47,166 nt of DNA. Source: Bacillota bacterium (lineage in GTDB: Bacteria > Bacillota > Bacilli > Alicyclobacillales > SLC66). This document shows positions 1 to 8,883 of this stretch, in pieces (the stretch's first letter is position 1; every line of letters begins with the position of its first letter). Under the pieces are notes generated by a model. It searched no databases, was not told the DNA's origin, and saw nothing but the letters and a program-made list of their open reading frames with translations. The stretch lies in NCBI GenBank assembly GCA_021828865.1, contig JAJZCW010000025.1, forward strand, positions 1 to 47,166. The letters are read 5' to 3'. A program made the position numbers and the translations under genes.

Positions 1-802
1 TCCGATCTGGCGATACAGGTAAATCTGGTTTGGTTGCTTCCGTAGGGGGTACAACCACCTCCGAGTTTTGCTGCCCTGATCCCATTAAATTAGCAACCAA
101 CTTATGCGCGAATTCAACAGGGAATAATTGCATAATATAAGAGTCAATTAAATCCCCGACTTGTAATTGGAAAGAAATCTCAACCAGTACTTCAGGAGTT
201 GGAATAAACAGGCTATTTTCATCAGTTTCCAAATCCACCACACTTACATCAGGCGGAGAAATGTTCACCACCATATTAAACATGGTAGACATCGAAGTGG
301 AAGCAGAGCCCATCATTTGGTTCATCGCTTCAGCGACTGCACTTAAATGAAGTTCGTTGATTTCTTCCCCTGGTGTTGTTCCATCTCCCCCTAGCATCAA
401 ATCAGCGATGATCTGTGCATCACGTTTACTGATCGCAAGCACATTGGAACCGGTGAGTCCTTCCGTATAACCCACTCTGGCAATAACCTGAGGACTTGAA
501 AATGTATTGCCCACTTCTTCATTGCGAATGATATTCACCACTGGAGTAGTGATATTCACCTTTTGGTGCAAAAGCGTTGACAAGGTGGTGGCAGCAGTAC
601 CAAATGTGATATTCCCTACTTCACCAATAGCGTCCCTATCAAAGGGAGATAAATAATCATCAGGATTAAAATCAGTAGATGACGTTGCACTAACCTGGTC
701 CTCTGAAACAGCATTATCCGTTCCAGGAGAAGTAGGTTCAGTATTACTACTACCGTTTAACAATGCATCAATTTCATCCTGAGATAGAAAATCTTTGTTC
801 AT
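1..802 (-). CDS. fliY: Flagellar motor switch phosphatase FliY, N-terminal part (cut by window edge)
   Basis: FliY is a C-ring switch protein of Gram-positive flagella that also dephosphorylates CheY-P. The ATG at 802 follows the fliM stop by two bases; translation stays open to base 1, giving 267 codons without a stop. The N-terminus carries a CheY-P-binding peptide (LSQDEIDALL), as in FliM. Two CheC-type active-site helices follow: one around residues 55-65 (DRDAIGEVGN) and one around 155-165 (HLSAVAEAMNQ), each with the Glu-x-x-Asn pattern of CheC phosphatases. The C-terminal FliN-like domain should lie beyond the left edge. As in Bacillus subtilis, it follows fliL and fliM in the fla/che operon. 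The family call is firm; whether the FliN domain is intact cannot be seen. Confidence 0.93.
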   Translation of the reverse strand, partial: MNKDFLSQDEIDALLNGSSNTEPTSPGTDNAVSEDQVSATSSTDFNPDDYLSPFDRDAIGEVGNITFGTAATTLSTLLHQKVNITTPVVNIIRNEEVGNTFSSPQVIARVGYTEGLTGSNVLAISKRDAQIIADLMLGGDGTTPGEEINELHLSAVAEAMNQMMGSASTSMSTMFNMVVNISPPDVSVVDLETDENSLFIPTPEVLVEISFQLQVGDLIDSYIMQLFPVEFAHKLVANLMGSGQQNSEVVVPPTEATKPDLPVSPDR

Positions 803-804
803 GC

Positions 805-1800
805 TCAGCCCTCTTCCACAACTTGCGCGATTTTAACCGCATTGTGTCCGTGCATGGTGCCTGGCAAGCCGCGGTATTTCAATTCATCGCCCACTTTTAT
901 AAAAAGAGGGCTATCCACCCTTTGTTCAAGTGTAATTACATCACCAATCGACAAATTCATGATCTCTTCGAATTGAATATTGGCATATCCCAACTCTGCC
1001 CTTAAATACACTTCAACATTATCCATGTGTCTTGTTATTTTCTCCACTTGCTGTTCAAAATCCTGCCCTTGACGCTGTGGTGTTGCCATTGCAAAACGTG
1101 TATTCAAGCGTGGCATCACAGGTTCAAGTACCATGTGCGGCATACATAAATTAAGCATACCTGCCACATCACCTATATTGATCGACAATGAAACCACCAA
1201 AACAATGTCATTTGGATTAGCAATTTGTATGAATTGTGGGTTTATTTCCAGCGTATCATAACTAAATTGTAAATCCGCAATTCCATTCCATGCGGTCGAA
1301 AAATACGGAAGTGATCTTGAAAAAAGTCTTTCTAGCACATACGTGTCAATTTCCGTAAACCGATGGGACGCATCAATAATTTGTCCTTCTCCCCCCAACA
1401 ATCGATCTAGCATAGCATAAGCAATATTAGGAGCCATTTCAAGCAAAAACTTGCCGGTGATCGGCATTACATCAATGACATTTAAGACAGTAACCGCCGG
1501 AATAGAACGAACAAACTCCTCATAGGGAAGTTGTTCCACTGATGCTACTGCAAGTTGAACCATAGTGCGCAATTGCGCAGAAAGAAAAGTCGCATAGAGC
1601 CTTGAAAAATGTTCATAAATACGTTCAATTGTTCGTATATGCTCTTTTGAAAATTTTAAAGCACGTTTAAAATCATAGTTGCGAATTCGTATCGACTCGT
1701 CTTCTCTTTTGATGTCCTCAGCGGTCAGCTCGCCGGAAGTCAATGCAGATAAAAGCGCGTCAATTTCCCCTTGTGAAAGAACCTCCGGCAAAATACTCAC
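805..1800 (-). CDS. fliM: Flagellar motor switch protein FliM
   Basis: FliM is the middle layer of the cytoplasmic C-ring and the main docking site for CheY-P. The 331-residue product matches the usual length (about 330). It starts with the CheY-P-binding segment (LSQGEIDALLSAL). A CheC-like middle domain follows, with GGEGQ around residues 135-140, and then a C-terminal FliN/SpoA-like domain (about 250-325) with IGDVITLEQ. The ATG at 1800 is the only start that keeps the docking peptide. It lies between fliL (25 bp gap) and fliY (2 bp gap), so it is surely co-transcribed and probably translationally coupled to fliY. Confidence 0.97.
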   Translation of the reverse strand: MSILPEVLSQGEIDALLSALTSGELTAEDIKREDESIRIRNYDFKRALKFSKEHIRTIERIYEHFSRLYATFLSAQLRTMVQLAVASVEQLPYEEFVRSIPAVTVLNVIDVMPITGKFLLEMAPNIAYAMLDRLLGGEGQIIDASHRFTEIDTYVLERLFSRSLPYFSTAWNGIADLQFSYDTLEINPQFIQIANPNDIVLVVSLSINIGDVAGMLNLCMPHMVLEPVMPRLNTRFAMATPQRQGQDFEQQVEKITRHMDNVEVYLRAELGYANIQFEEIMNLSIGDVITLEQRVDSPLFIKVGDELKYRGLPGTMHGHNAVKIAQVVEEG

Positions 1801-1825
1801 CCCTTACTGAATTCATTATGGGCAA

Positions 1826-2251
1826 TCATTGTACAATCAGCGATTGTATGTATACCGCACTTATTTTACCTGTAGTCAAATAGCTGTTGATACGCGACAT
1901 CAACTGTTCTTTTAATAATTTCCTTCCATTTGGCGCGAGCAACACCTGCGAACTGAAATTGTGCATTACACTAATCGTAGTATCGTCAAGCTGAGCCAGT
2001 CTCGCAGTTAATTCAGCCAATACTTTAGAGTTGGGTGCTTGCAAAGTTACTTGAATCTGAATGATACTACTACTGCCCTCCAGATTAGTCGTGATTTTAT
2101 CCACAGAAAATTGCCACGCCTGCAGTTGAGCAGGGGTAGGTGGAGGAGCTTTATGCGGCTTACCAGTGAATTGAAGTACGATAAATATAGCCGCAACTAA
2201 AACAATAACTACAATACCAACAATAATTAATAATTTTTTATTCAATTTCAT
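1826..2251 (-). CDS. fliL: Flagellar basal body-associated protein FliL
   Basis: FliL is a single-pass inner-membrane protein that sits around the stators and modulates motor torque. From the ATG at 2251 the protein has 141 residues: a short basic N-terminus (MKLNKK), one transmembrane helix (about residues 6-28, rich in Ile/Val), and a periplasmic domain ending in the family-type tail where the chain is predicted to assemble (LLKEQLMSRINSYL followed by VYIQSLIVQ). The longer reading from 2278 adds nine residues lying inside flbD and is less likely; GAGGGG sits upstream of the 2251 ATG. It overlaps the end of flbD by 14 bases, which suggests translational coupling. Confidence 0.92.
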   Translation of the reverse strand: MKLNKKLLIIVGIVVIVLVAAIFIVLQFTGKPHKAPPPTPAQLQAWQFSVDKITTNLEGSSSIIQIQVTLQAPNSKVLAELTARLAQLDDTTISVMHNFSSQVLLAPNGRKLLKEQLMSRINSYLTTGKISAVYIQSLIVQ

Positions 2252-2471
2252 CTCGGCTGTAGTTCCCCTCAACAGCACCCTGAATACCTATAAGGCCAAT
2301 TTTATGGTAGTATTCAGTTATTTTTTGATATATTTCCGAAGCAGAATCTTTTATCACATATTTACGACCCGAAGACAACGTGAGAACTGTGTCCGGCGTC
2401 GATTCAATCAACTCTATCATCGTCGCATTAATATAAAATTGTGTCCCGTTCATCCGGGTTACAGAAATCAT
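2238..2471 (-). CDS. flbD: Flagellar protein FlbD (SwrD family)
   Basis: This small cytoplasmic protein of Gram-positive flagellar operons is called SwrD in B. subtilis, where it supports motor power. The conserved block begins at an internal Met (MISVTRMNG, then TPDTVLTLSSGRKYVI), matching the usual family start; from ATG 2471 it is 77 residues, a normal length, with GGAG eight bases upstream. The same frame stays open 35 codons further to an ATG at 2576. That extension (residues such as HIYIRPEIIEEL) matches no FlbD I know and may be untranslated, a real extension, or a remnant of a lost gene. The gene comes directly after flgD, where flgE would usually intervene. Confidence 0.88.
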   Translation of the reverse strand: MISVTRMNGTQFYINATMIELIESTPDTVLTLSSGRKYVIKDSASEIYQKITEYYHKIGLIGIQGAVEGNYSRDEIE

Positions 2472-2603
2472 CCGCTTCGCTCCAGTCCAACTAAGATCCG
2501 ACAATTCTTCTATAATTTCAGGTCTTATATATATGTGTCCACTTGACTGGAAGTGTGCTCTGACTTGTTTATTCATTCGACAAGAAACCTTAATATCCTG
2601 TTA

Positions 2604-2999
2604 CTATCCCGTAACAGAAGTGATGGAGGAGAGAGGGTAATTTGTCCCTGATACATCCACATTGGCTTGCCCTCCCGTAATATTTACTCCGCTGACAGTT
2701 CCAGTTACCAAATTTCCAGCAGTATCATTAATCGTCACATTAGTGCCGATCAAATTAAACGCAGATAACAATTGATCTGCAGTTTGAACTTGCATAGTGG
2801 TCGTAGAAAGTGTACCAAGCTGAGAAGAAATGGTCGTCAATTCTTGTAGTGAAGAGAACTGTGCCAATTGGGCAACAAATTGGGTATTATCAACGGGTTG
2901 TAAAGGATCCTGGTTCTTCATTTGAACTGCGAGCAATTGCAAAAAAGCGTTTTGTCCCAATTGAGATATAGATGAACTTGAGCCTGTATTTGTTGACAT
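2604..2999 (-). CDS. flgD: Flagellar hook-capping (scaffold) protein FlgD
   Basis: FlgD caps the growing hook and guides polymerisation of hook subunits. The product has 131 residues from the ATG at 2999, close to the short Gram-positive FlgD (about 140). Diagnostic FlgD residues are clear: FLQLLAVQMKNQDPLQP, then QFVAQLAQFSSLQEL. The C-terminus is a short Tudor/Fn-like segment with the GTVSGV pattern, ending at a TAG. The start was chosen because AGGAGG lies six bases upstream of the ATG at 2999; the longer frame from 3023 overlaps fliK and lacks a ribosome site. A seven-base inverted repeat (CTGTTAC/GTAACAG, 2598-2617) covers the stop codon. Confidence 0.94.
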   Translation of the reverse strand: MSTNTGSSSSISQLGQNAFLQLLAVQMKNQDPLQPVDNTQFVAQLAQFSSLQELTTISSQLGTLSTTTMQVQTADQLLSAFNLIGTNVTINDTAGNLVTGTVSGVNITGGQANVDVSGTNYPLSSITSVTG

Positions 3000-3009
3000 T
3001 GTCATCCTC

Positions 3010-4665
3010 CTACGCTTCGGCAATAAATCCTTGATGTAAATCCTGTAAAGAATAATTCTTCCCGGCTTGCACTAATAATGAATCATTAATTGGCTTTGCA
3101 GCGTTTGATTCATTCATTACAGTTCCCGCATTGTTGCCATCACTTAATGCACCTTGATTCGCCTGTTGATCCATTCCAAAATTAATAGTTACTGATCCAA
3201 AACCATTTGCTTCCAATTGTTGTTGAAGCGTTTGCGCATTATTAGTCAATAGATTCAAGGCCTCTGTATTACTTGCTGCTAATTTTACCTGCAGATGACC
3301 ATTTTTATCATTTTTAACAGTAAGTTTGACTTTCCCCAAATGTTCAGGTACAAGCGTCATAACAATACTTGATGCACCAACAAATGATAAGCGACTTGAT
3401 TGGGCAATTACCCACTTAGAAAGATCAGAATTCAGCGTTTGCAAGTTCGAACTATCAATAAATGGCATAGTAAATGGATTCGTCGTCACATTGCTGTTTG
3501 TAATCGATGATTGACCCTGTTTGCCAGTATCACTAGATTGACTCCCAAAGTGATTGTTGACAAGAAAATTGATCATGGTTTGATTCATTAGATTGGTTGC
3601 AGGAGGTGTTGCAGTGCTATTGGGAGAACTGTTTTTGTTGGTATTCTTACTAAAAAACACACGTGAAGTAAGCAATGATTTCCCACGAATAATTGCTTGT
3701 GAACTATTTATAGTCTGCAAATTCAACATAGCGTTATATTTATTTTGTGCTTTTGTAGGATTGGCTGATGAATTCGGTACCAACTTCACCTTATTATTTG
3801 ATGGTTTATTGGTTGCATTCGATGTATCCCCATAAATCACCTCGTTAATTATCGGTGTCATAGGAATATTCTGTGCATTTTGAACCACTTTCGCCTCACC
3901 TGTATTCAACACTTTAGCAACATTGGCAGCCAGTACGTGCTGGGGCTGAGGTGGTTGCGTTGCTGGTACTTGGCTCTTTACTCTTAATGACTGCGGCGTC
4001 GATTCTTGCTTTTGCGCAATTGGTGCAGATCGAACCGTTTCCGCTACATTCACAGTTGCTTGTAGTTTCCTATTTTCAACATTAATTTTACTTGCTTGCA
4101 CAGGAAGTTCTATATTTCGGGGCTGATTTAGTGTATCAGATTTTATATGTTCATTGACTTTATTATTAATTAACGATGCTTTTGTCGTATTGTCTGCCTG
4201 AACAGGCTCTACTAGTAACGAAGATTTATCGGAATGATGATTCGTTTTAGAAGGATTAGCTATGATATGATTCGGTTGAGAAACAGCCATTGCGCCAGCT
4301 AATTGCTGTGAAGTGGCAGCAGTGGGATCAAACTTTTTCTTAGTATGGTTAACTTCTGACACCGAGCCTTGCTGTTGATGCTCCATGTTTCTAATTGAGT
4401 GTTTTTCAGTATGTTTTGCATTCACGACCTCAGCGGGAATAGCATCTACTTTTTCATTAGGAATTATAGAAGAATGCAATTTATTTTGCATCTCTTTGCT
4501 TTTGGGCGAATCTTGTACCAATCCCGCATTTAATAACTGTTGAAAATCAACAGGATTTGTAACAGACGAAGAAATAGTTGATTTTGCTTTATTTGATTCA
4601 TGATGTTCCTTAGCAATCGACTGTTTCGGTTTGCTATCGACAGGCAAAAATGTCACCAATTTCAC
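3010..4665 (-). CDS. fliK: Flagellar hook-length control protein FliK
   Basis: FliK is the secreted molecular ruler that measures hook length and switches export specificity. The 551-residue protein has a long, low-complexity, Asn/Ser/Gln/Lys-rich N-terminal and middle part (about 1-400), as usual for FliK rulers. Its C-terminal domain (about 420-520) has the family signature VMTLVPEHLGKVKLTV and a following segment with LLTNNAQTLQQQLEANG. The GTG at 4665 is preceded by AGGAGAGGGGG. It lies between the MotE-like gene and flgD. The N-terminal half has little conservation, so identification rests on the C-terminal signature and the operon position. Confidence 0.93.
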   Translation of the reverse strand: MKLVTFLPVDSKPKQSIAKEHHESNKAKSTISSSVTNPVDFQQLLNAGLVQDSPKSKEMQNKLHSSIIPNEKVDAIPAEVVNAKHTEKHSIRNMEHQQQGSVSEVNHTKKKFDPTAATSQQLAGAMAVSQPNHIIANPSKTNHHSDKSSLLVEPVQADNTTKASLINNKVNEHIKSDTLNQPRNIELPVQASKINVENRKLQATVNVAETVRSAPIAQKQESTPQSLRVKSQVPATQPPQPQHVLAANVAKVLNTGEAKVVQNAQNIPMTPIINEVIYGDTSNATNKPSNNKVKLVPNSSANPTKAQNKYNAMLNLQTINSSQAIIRGKSLLTSRVFFSKNTNKNSSPNSTATPPATNLMNQTMINFLVNNHFGSQSSDTGKQGQSSITNSNVTTNPFTMPFIDSSNLQTLNSDLSKWVIAQSSRLSFVGASSIVMTLVPEHLGKVKLTVKNDKNGHLQVKLAASNTEALNLLTNNAQTLQQQLEANGFGSVTINFGMDQQANQGALSDGNNAGTVMNESNAAKPINDSLLVQAGKNYSLQDLHQGFIAEA

Positions 4666-4722
4666 CCCCCTCTCCTAAATACCTAATATTTAAACCGATC
4701 ATACCACAATAAAATAAGAGAA

Positions 4723-5298
4723 TTAAGCCCCTGCCTTTAAGAGTTTTGCAGCCAAATTGACATTCATTTGCGAAAGAATTGCAGCCTGTTCAGACGATGT
4801 CATGGCTTGCAACGTTTGTACTTGGGTATTGAAAGGTAATTTCGATAAAATTTGCGCGGCTTGCGTTGAACTCATGCTACTGTATACTGCCGCCTGCTTT
4901 GTCATCTGGGTTTTGAATTGTTGAGCTTTCACCAGCGCAGACTGTGTTTTTTTCAGATTGACTTGAATGCTTTGTAATGTTTTCTTGGTCTTAGCCAGCT
5001 CTGTTTGCGCTTTATGTAATTCGATGGTCAATGTTTTTACCTGCGAAGTCTTAGACTTTAATTGAACTGTCAAATTGGCTACCTGTTGAGGAACGGGTAA
5101 CGGAATTGGGGGTTCCCCTAAAATATGCCGGACCACAGCAACCTTCTGCAGTTGTCCTGTTACTTTTCCGACCACATTAAATCCAATAAGTTGCAGCACG
5201 ACAACTGCCAAAATTAATGCAAACAACACGGGTAAAAGCACATAAAAAAAGATAAACGAAACTGGCTTTGATTTGCCTTTTTCACCTTTGGATTTCAC
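4723..5298 (-). CDS. MotE/YlxF-like flagellar operon protein (MgtE N-terminal-like domain)
   Basis: The position between fliJ and fliK is that of ylxF in B. subtilis and of MotE-type stator chaperones elsewhere. The 191-residue product has a basic N-terminus and one transmembrane helix (about residues 15-40). A coiled coil (about 75-130) with heptads rich in Leu/Lys/Gln follows, then a C-terminal helical MgtE_N-like module (about 140-190) with the repeat pattern AAQILSKLP and AAILSQMN. MotE-type proteins help place or stabilise stator components; that role here is inferred from family and position. The GTG start at 5298 follows GGAGG at a rather long spacing and overlaps fliJ by 17 bases. Confidence 0.83.
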   Translation of the reverse strand: MKSKGEKGKSKPVSFIFFYVLLPVLFALILAVVVLQLIGFNVVGKVTGQLQKVAVVRHILGEPPIPLPVPQQVANLTVQLKSKTSQVKTLTIELHKAQTELAKTKKTLQSIQVNLKKTQSALVKAQQFKTQMTKQAAVYSSMSSTQAAQILSKLPFNTQVQTLQAMTSSEQAAILSQMNVNLAAKLLKAGA

Positions 5299-5758
5299 CA
5301 GTCTTGTCTACCTCCTCAAACAAACTGCGATTTGCTTCCGCAAATCTTTGAATGGCAAGATCATCCGCTGTCTTAATTTCTTTTGATATTTGCTCCATTA
5401 AAAATTGATTTTCCAATCGTAATTTTTGTAAATTCCACTTTTCTTTTTCCTGATAGGCTAATAATGTTTTCTCCCGATGCTCTTCATAGTTAATTTTTTT
5501 TTCCTCTACTAGGTTTACTTGCGATTGCATTTTATCGTCTAAATGATCCAAATATAACCTCCACATCAATGCTTCGTGACCTGTTAGGGGATTGGACATT
5601 AATGAATCTTCTGCATCAGATATGGTGGCAGAAATGACCTGCAAATCCCTTTCCGCATTAGACAATGCGTCTGCAGACTGTTTTTGTTCCCATTCCCTCA
5701 TTTTTAATAGAGAATCATGGAGTTGCAGTAACCTTTTTACCTTTTGAACGCTTCGCAT
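5282..5758 (-). CDS. fliJ: Flagellar export protein FliJ
   Basis: FliJ is the coiled-coil stalk of the flagellar export ATPase complex and works with FliI and FliH. The protein has 158 residues (family about 145-150) and is almost entirely charged alpha-helix with heptad patterns, as expected, and starts with basic residues (MRSVQKVKRLLQLHDSLL). The ATG at 5758 overlaps the fliI stop by one base (TGATG). A TTG one codon upstream (5761) is an alternative and lies nearer the AGGAG. The weak sequence conservation of FliJ means the call leans on its place between fliI and the MotE-like gene. Confidence 0.9.
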   Translation of the reverse strand: MRSVQKVKRLLQLHDSLLKMREWEQKQSADALSNAERDLQVISATISDAEDSLMSNPLTGHEALMWRLYLDHLDDKMQSQVNLVEEKKINYEEHREKTLLAYQEKEKWNLQKLRLENQFLMEQISKEIKTADDLAIQRFAEANRSLFEEVDKTGEIQR

Positions 5759-7065
5759 CAAAGAGTCACTCCTTCGACAATCTCCCTCAATTTCTCGACA
5801 GTGTCTTCATATGCCATTGTTTCCGTTACCTCTTGACGCAAAAAAGAAAGCATTTGCGGTTCACGCTCAATCGCCGCATCAGCGAGAAGATCACTGCCTG
5901 TTCGATAGGCGCCAATACGGATCAAGTCTTCTACATCTTTTTTAGCAGATAGCAAGGCCCGAGCCTTCTTTGCTGCTTCACGATGTTCCATACTCACCAC
6001 ATCGTTCATTAAACGGCTAATACTTTGTAATGAATCAATCGATGGAAAGTGTCCGCGATTGGCCAAGTCTCGTTGAAGAACAATATGCCCATCCAATATT
6101 CCACGAACTGCATCGGAAATTGGATCCTGCATATCATCTCCTTCGACAAGAACCGTGTAAATTCCTGTTATTGAACCTTTTTCTGAACGTCCTGCCCGCT
6201 CTAACAATTTGGGCAACATCGCAAAAACGGAAGGGGTATAGCCTCTAGAGGTAGGCGGTTCACCAATCGCCAATCCAATTTCCCTTGACGCCATGGCAAA
6301 ACGAGTTACCGAATCCATCATCAACGCAACACGTTTGCCTTGATCACGAAAGTATTCCGCAATAGCAGTTGCCACAAAAGCCCCCTTGACCCTAACTAAC
6401 GGAGGTTGATCGGAAGTCGCCACAATTACCACCGATCTTGCAAGCCCTTCTGGTCCCAGATCACGTTCAATGAATTCTTTGACCTCTCTACCGCGTTCCC
6501 CTATCAGCGCAATCACGTTGATATCCGCTGAACTGTTACGCGCCACCATCCCCAATAGCGTACTTTTCCCAACTCCACTACCAGCAAAAAGTCCTACCCG
6601 TTGGCCCAATCCAAGTGTAAGTAGACCATCAATAACCCGTACGCCAGTTGCCAGTGGTTCATCAATACGCGGTCTTGATAAAGGAGAAGGGGGATCGTTT
6701 TGAATATGTATCAGTTCATCCCCTTGAATGGGGCCCAGTCCGTCCATAGGCCTTCCCAATCCATCAACGACCCGTCCAAGCAAGTCAGCCCCCACCCTTA
6801 AAGTGAGCGAATCGCTGGTTGCTTCCACTTCACTTCCAGGTGCAAGTCCTTCTAATGGACCAAGCGGCATCAGGAGAACCAGGTCATTCCTAAATCCAAC
6901 CACCTCACTGATGATTGGTACCCCAGTCTGGTCCCTGATTAAACAAACATCTCCAATGCGCGTAGCAGGTCCACGCGATTCAATAGTAAGTCCAATCACT
7001 TTTTCAATGCGACCATTGACGCGAAAAAGTCGTAAACCATACAGTTTTTCTGCATAATCACTCAC
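5758..7065 (-). CDS. fliI: Flagellum-specific ATPase FliI
   Basis: FliI is the F1-like ATPase that energises entry of substrates into the flagellar type III export gate. From GTG 7065 it has 435 residues, the normal length. The P-loop GSGVGKST lies at about residues 162-169, Walker B is in VALMMDSVTRFA, and the ATPase signature around PSVFAMLPKLLERAGR is present. The frame continues upstream to an ATG at 7158, but those 31 extra codons lie entirely over the end of fliH in another frame, so the GTG start (8-base overlap with fliH) is preferred. A start slightly upstream cannot be excluded, since the ribosome site is weak. Confidence 0.95.
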   Translation of the reverse strand: MSDYAEKLYGLRLFRVNGRIEKVIGLTIESRGPATRIGDVCLIRDQTGVPIISEVVGFRNDLVLLMPLGPLEGLAPGSEVEATSDSLTLRVGADLLGRVVDGLGRPMDGLGPIQGDELIHIQNDPPSPLSRPRIDEPLATGVRVIDGLLTLGLGQRVGLFAGSGVGKSTLLGMVARNSSADINVIALIGERGREVKEFIERDLGPEGLARSVVIVATSDQPPLVRVKGAFVATAIAEYFRDQGKRVALMMDSVTRFAMASREIGLAIGEPPTSRGYTPSVFAMLPKLLERAGRSEKGSITGIYTVLVEGDDMQDPISDAVRGILDGHIVLQRDLANRGHFPSIDSLQSISRLMNDVVSMEHREAAKKARALLSAKKDVEDLIRIGAYRTGSDLLADAAIEREPQMLSFLRQEVTETMAYEDTVEKLREIVEGVTL

Positions 7066-7870
7066 TCTTCGATTCGGCAATAACACTGGATTCCCACTCC
7101 TTGGCAAGCATTGTAAGCGTCTTATGCAATTGCTCCAGTCTAGTGCCAAGTCGTCCATCTACCGTTCCGTATTCAGTGGCAATTACTACATCTCCAGGAT
7201 TCAGAGAACGATCGGGGAGAATCAACAATTCTACACGTTGCATAAAGGAACGTTCAAAGCTTGCTCGATGATGGATCACAGAAGGAAAATCATTTGGTGA
7301 TACCCGAACCTCCACTTTAAATGCACGTTCGACCTCAGTGAGCAATGTATGAACAAGTTCCGGGAGATAGTTGGACGATACTTCTACATGCTCAGCCACT
7401 ATTTTTTCAACGGCCAACATCGACAGGTCTATTAAAAAAGACTCAGAGCCTGACACTCGCTCTAATCTCTCGATCTCCGCCATTCTCAGTATTTCCTGCG
7501 CTTTTAGGATGTGGACCTGTGCATCCTCCATTCCGTTTTCAAAACCAGCTTCATGTCCCATCTTCCAGCCTTCCTGACGGGCTGCCTCTCGGATTGACTC
7601 TGCTTCTCGATGACCTTGTTCCACCAATTCCAATGCATCTTTACGTGCATTCTCAATGATCTGTTCTGTCTGTTGTCGAATTTCTTCTAATTCATTACGT
7701 TTTTCCTCGATCTGATCATTTAAATAAATAAGTTCATTTTCCTTGGCAGATTTTTCATCCCCTTTTTTCGATGAAGCGACAACTAATTGTTCAATCACGA
7801 CATCAGAGAAATGAATGGAGCGTTCAGGCATTTTATCGTCAGTTGATCGGAATACCTTAGACAAGGACAT
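7058..7870 (-). CDS. fliH: Flagellar assembly protein FliH (export ATPase regulator)
   Basis: FliH is the peripheral stalk that binds FliI and docks the ATPase to the C-ring. The 270-residue product has a long charged coiled coil (about residues 40-130, with many Glu/Gln/Lys and an AEIERLE run) and a C-terminal FliH/V-ATPase-E-like domain (about 140-255). The C-terminal domain contains the family-like stretch ending in DPSLNPGDV-type residues (here DRSLNPGDVVIATEYGTVDG). The start at ATG 7870 sits five bases after GGAGG. The longer frame from 7897 reads into fliG. It overlaps fliG by 14 bases and fliI by 8. Confidence 0.93.
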   Translation of the reverse strand: MSLSKVFRSTDDKMPERSIHFSDVVIEQLVVASSKKGDEKSAKENELIYLNDQIEEKRNELEEIRQQTEQIIENARKDALELVEQGHREAESIREAARQEGWKMGHEAGFENGMEDAQVHILKAQEILRMAEIERLERVSGSESFLIDLSMLAVEKIVAEHVEVSSNYLPELVHTLLTEVERAFKVEVRVSPNDFPSVIHHRASFERSFMQRVELLILPDRSLNPGDVVIATEYGTVDGRLGTRLEQLHKTLTMLAKEWESSVIAESKSE

Positions 7871-8870
7871 CATCTCCTCCACCACGTGCCACAACAATTT
7901 CGCCCATATCTTCTAAACGACGAATTTGCGCGACAATTCGTTGCTGTGCTTCTTCCACATCACGCAACCTAACAGGTCCTGCATATTCCATTTCTTCCTT
8001 AAAGGTTTCCACCATACGCTTCGAGAGGTTCTTAAAGATAACTTCTCTCACATCTTCACTTGCAGTACGAAGCGCAAGAATGAGGTCGTTTTGTTCAATA
8101 TCACGAACCACACGTTGAATAGCTCTGTTATCCAACATAACAATATCTTCAAAGACGAACATTTTCTTTTTAATTTCCTCAGCAAGCTGCGGGTCACTAA
8201 CTTCTAGTGTCTCCATAATACTTCGCTCAGTGGCGCGATCCACGTCATTAATGATCTGCACAATCGCGTCTAGACCGCCAACGGAAGTAGTGTCGACCAT
8301 GGTCGTCGAAGCCAGCTTATTTTCCAACATTCTTTCAATGGAGTTCACTACATCAGGACTTGTAGCATCCATTTTTGCCACTCTACGTGCCACATCCGAT
8401 CGAAGCGGTTGAGGTAACTCACTTAAAATCGCAGCCGCCTGCTTCGCATCAAGATAAGAAAGCACCAGCGCAATTGTCTGAGGATGTTCATTTTGTATAA
8501 AACTTAAGATTTGCGCCGCACTGGCTTTTCTCGCAAATTCAAACGGCCTCACTTGCAATGTGGCCGTTAATTTTTCCAGTATGGATATCGCCCGTTCCGA
8601 ACCAAGCGCTTTTTGTAATATTTCTTTCGCGTATTCAATACCACCCTGAGAAATATATTCTTCTGCAATGGCGAGATCATGAAATTCTTGAAGTATATTA
8701 TTACGATCTTCACTTTCCACTTTTCTCAACGTAGCAATTTCCAGCGTCAATTGTTCAATTTCTTCTTCTCGAAGGTGTTTATAAACATTTGCGGCCACTT
8801 CCGGCCCTAATGAAATGAGCAAGATTGCCGCTTTTTGCCGATTAGATATTTCATCTCCACCATGTCTCAC
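7857..8870 (-). CDS. fliG: Flagellar motor switch protein FliG
   Basis: FliG links the MS-ring to the C-ring and contacts the stators to generate torque. Its 337 residues match the family. The N-terminal domain (about 1-100) binds FliF. The middle domain carries the near-invariant EHPQTIALVLSYL (around residues 126-138), and the C-terminal domain has the charged torque helix region (about 275-320, VIFKNLSKRM and DVEEAQQRIV). The GTG at 8870 follows GGAGG by eight bases. It lies directly after fliF (13 bp gap). Confidence 0.97.
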   Translation of the reverse strand: MRHGGDEISNRQKAAILLISLGPEVAANVYKHLREEEIEQLTLEIATLRKVESEDRNNILQEFHDLAIAEEYISQGGIEYAKEILQKALGSERAISILEKLTATLQVRPFEFARKASAAQILSFIQNEHPQTIALVLSYLDAKQAAAILSELPQPLRSDVARRVAKMDATSPDVVNSIERMLENKLASTTMVDTTSVGGLDAIVQIINDVDRATERSIMETLEVSDPQLAEEIKKKMFVFEDIVMLDNRAIQRVVRDIEQNDLILALRTASEDVREVIFKNLSKRMVETFKEEMEYAGPVRLRDVEEAQQRIVAQIRRLEDMGEIVVARGGGDDVLV

Positions 8871-8883
8871 TCATTCCACCTCC

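Noticed and set aside
7066..7158. 31-residue N-terminal extension of fliI
   Set aside because: It is read over the end of fliH in a different frame, has no ribosome site, and would make FliI longer than the family.
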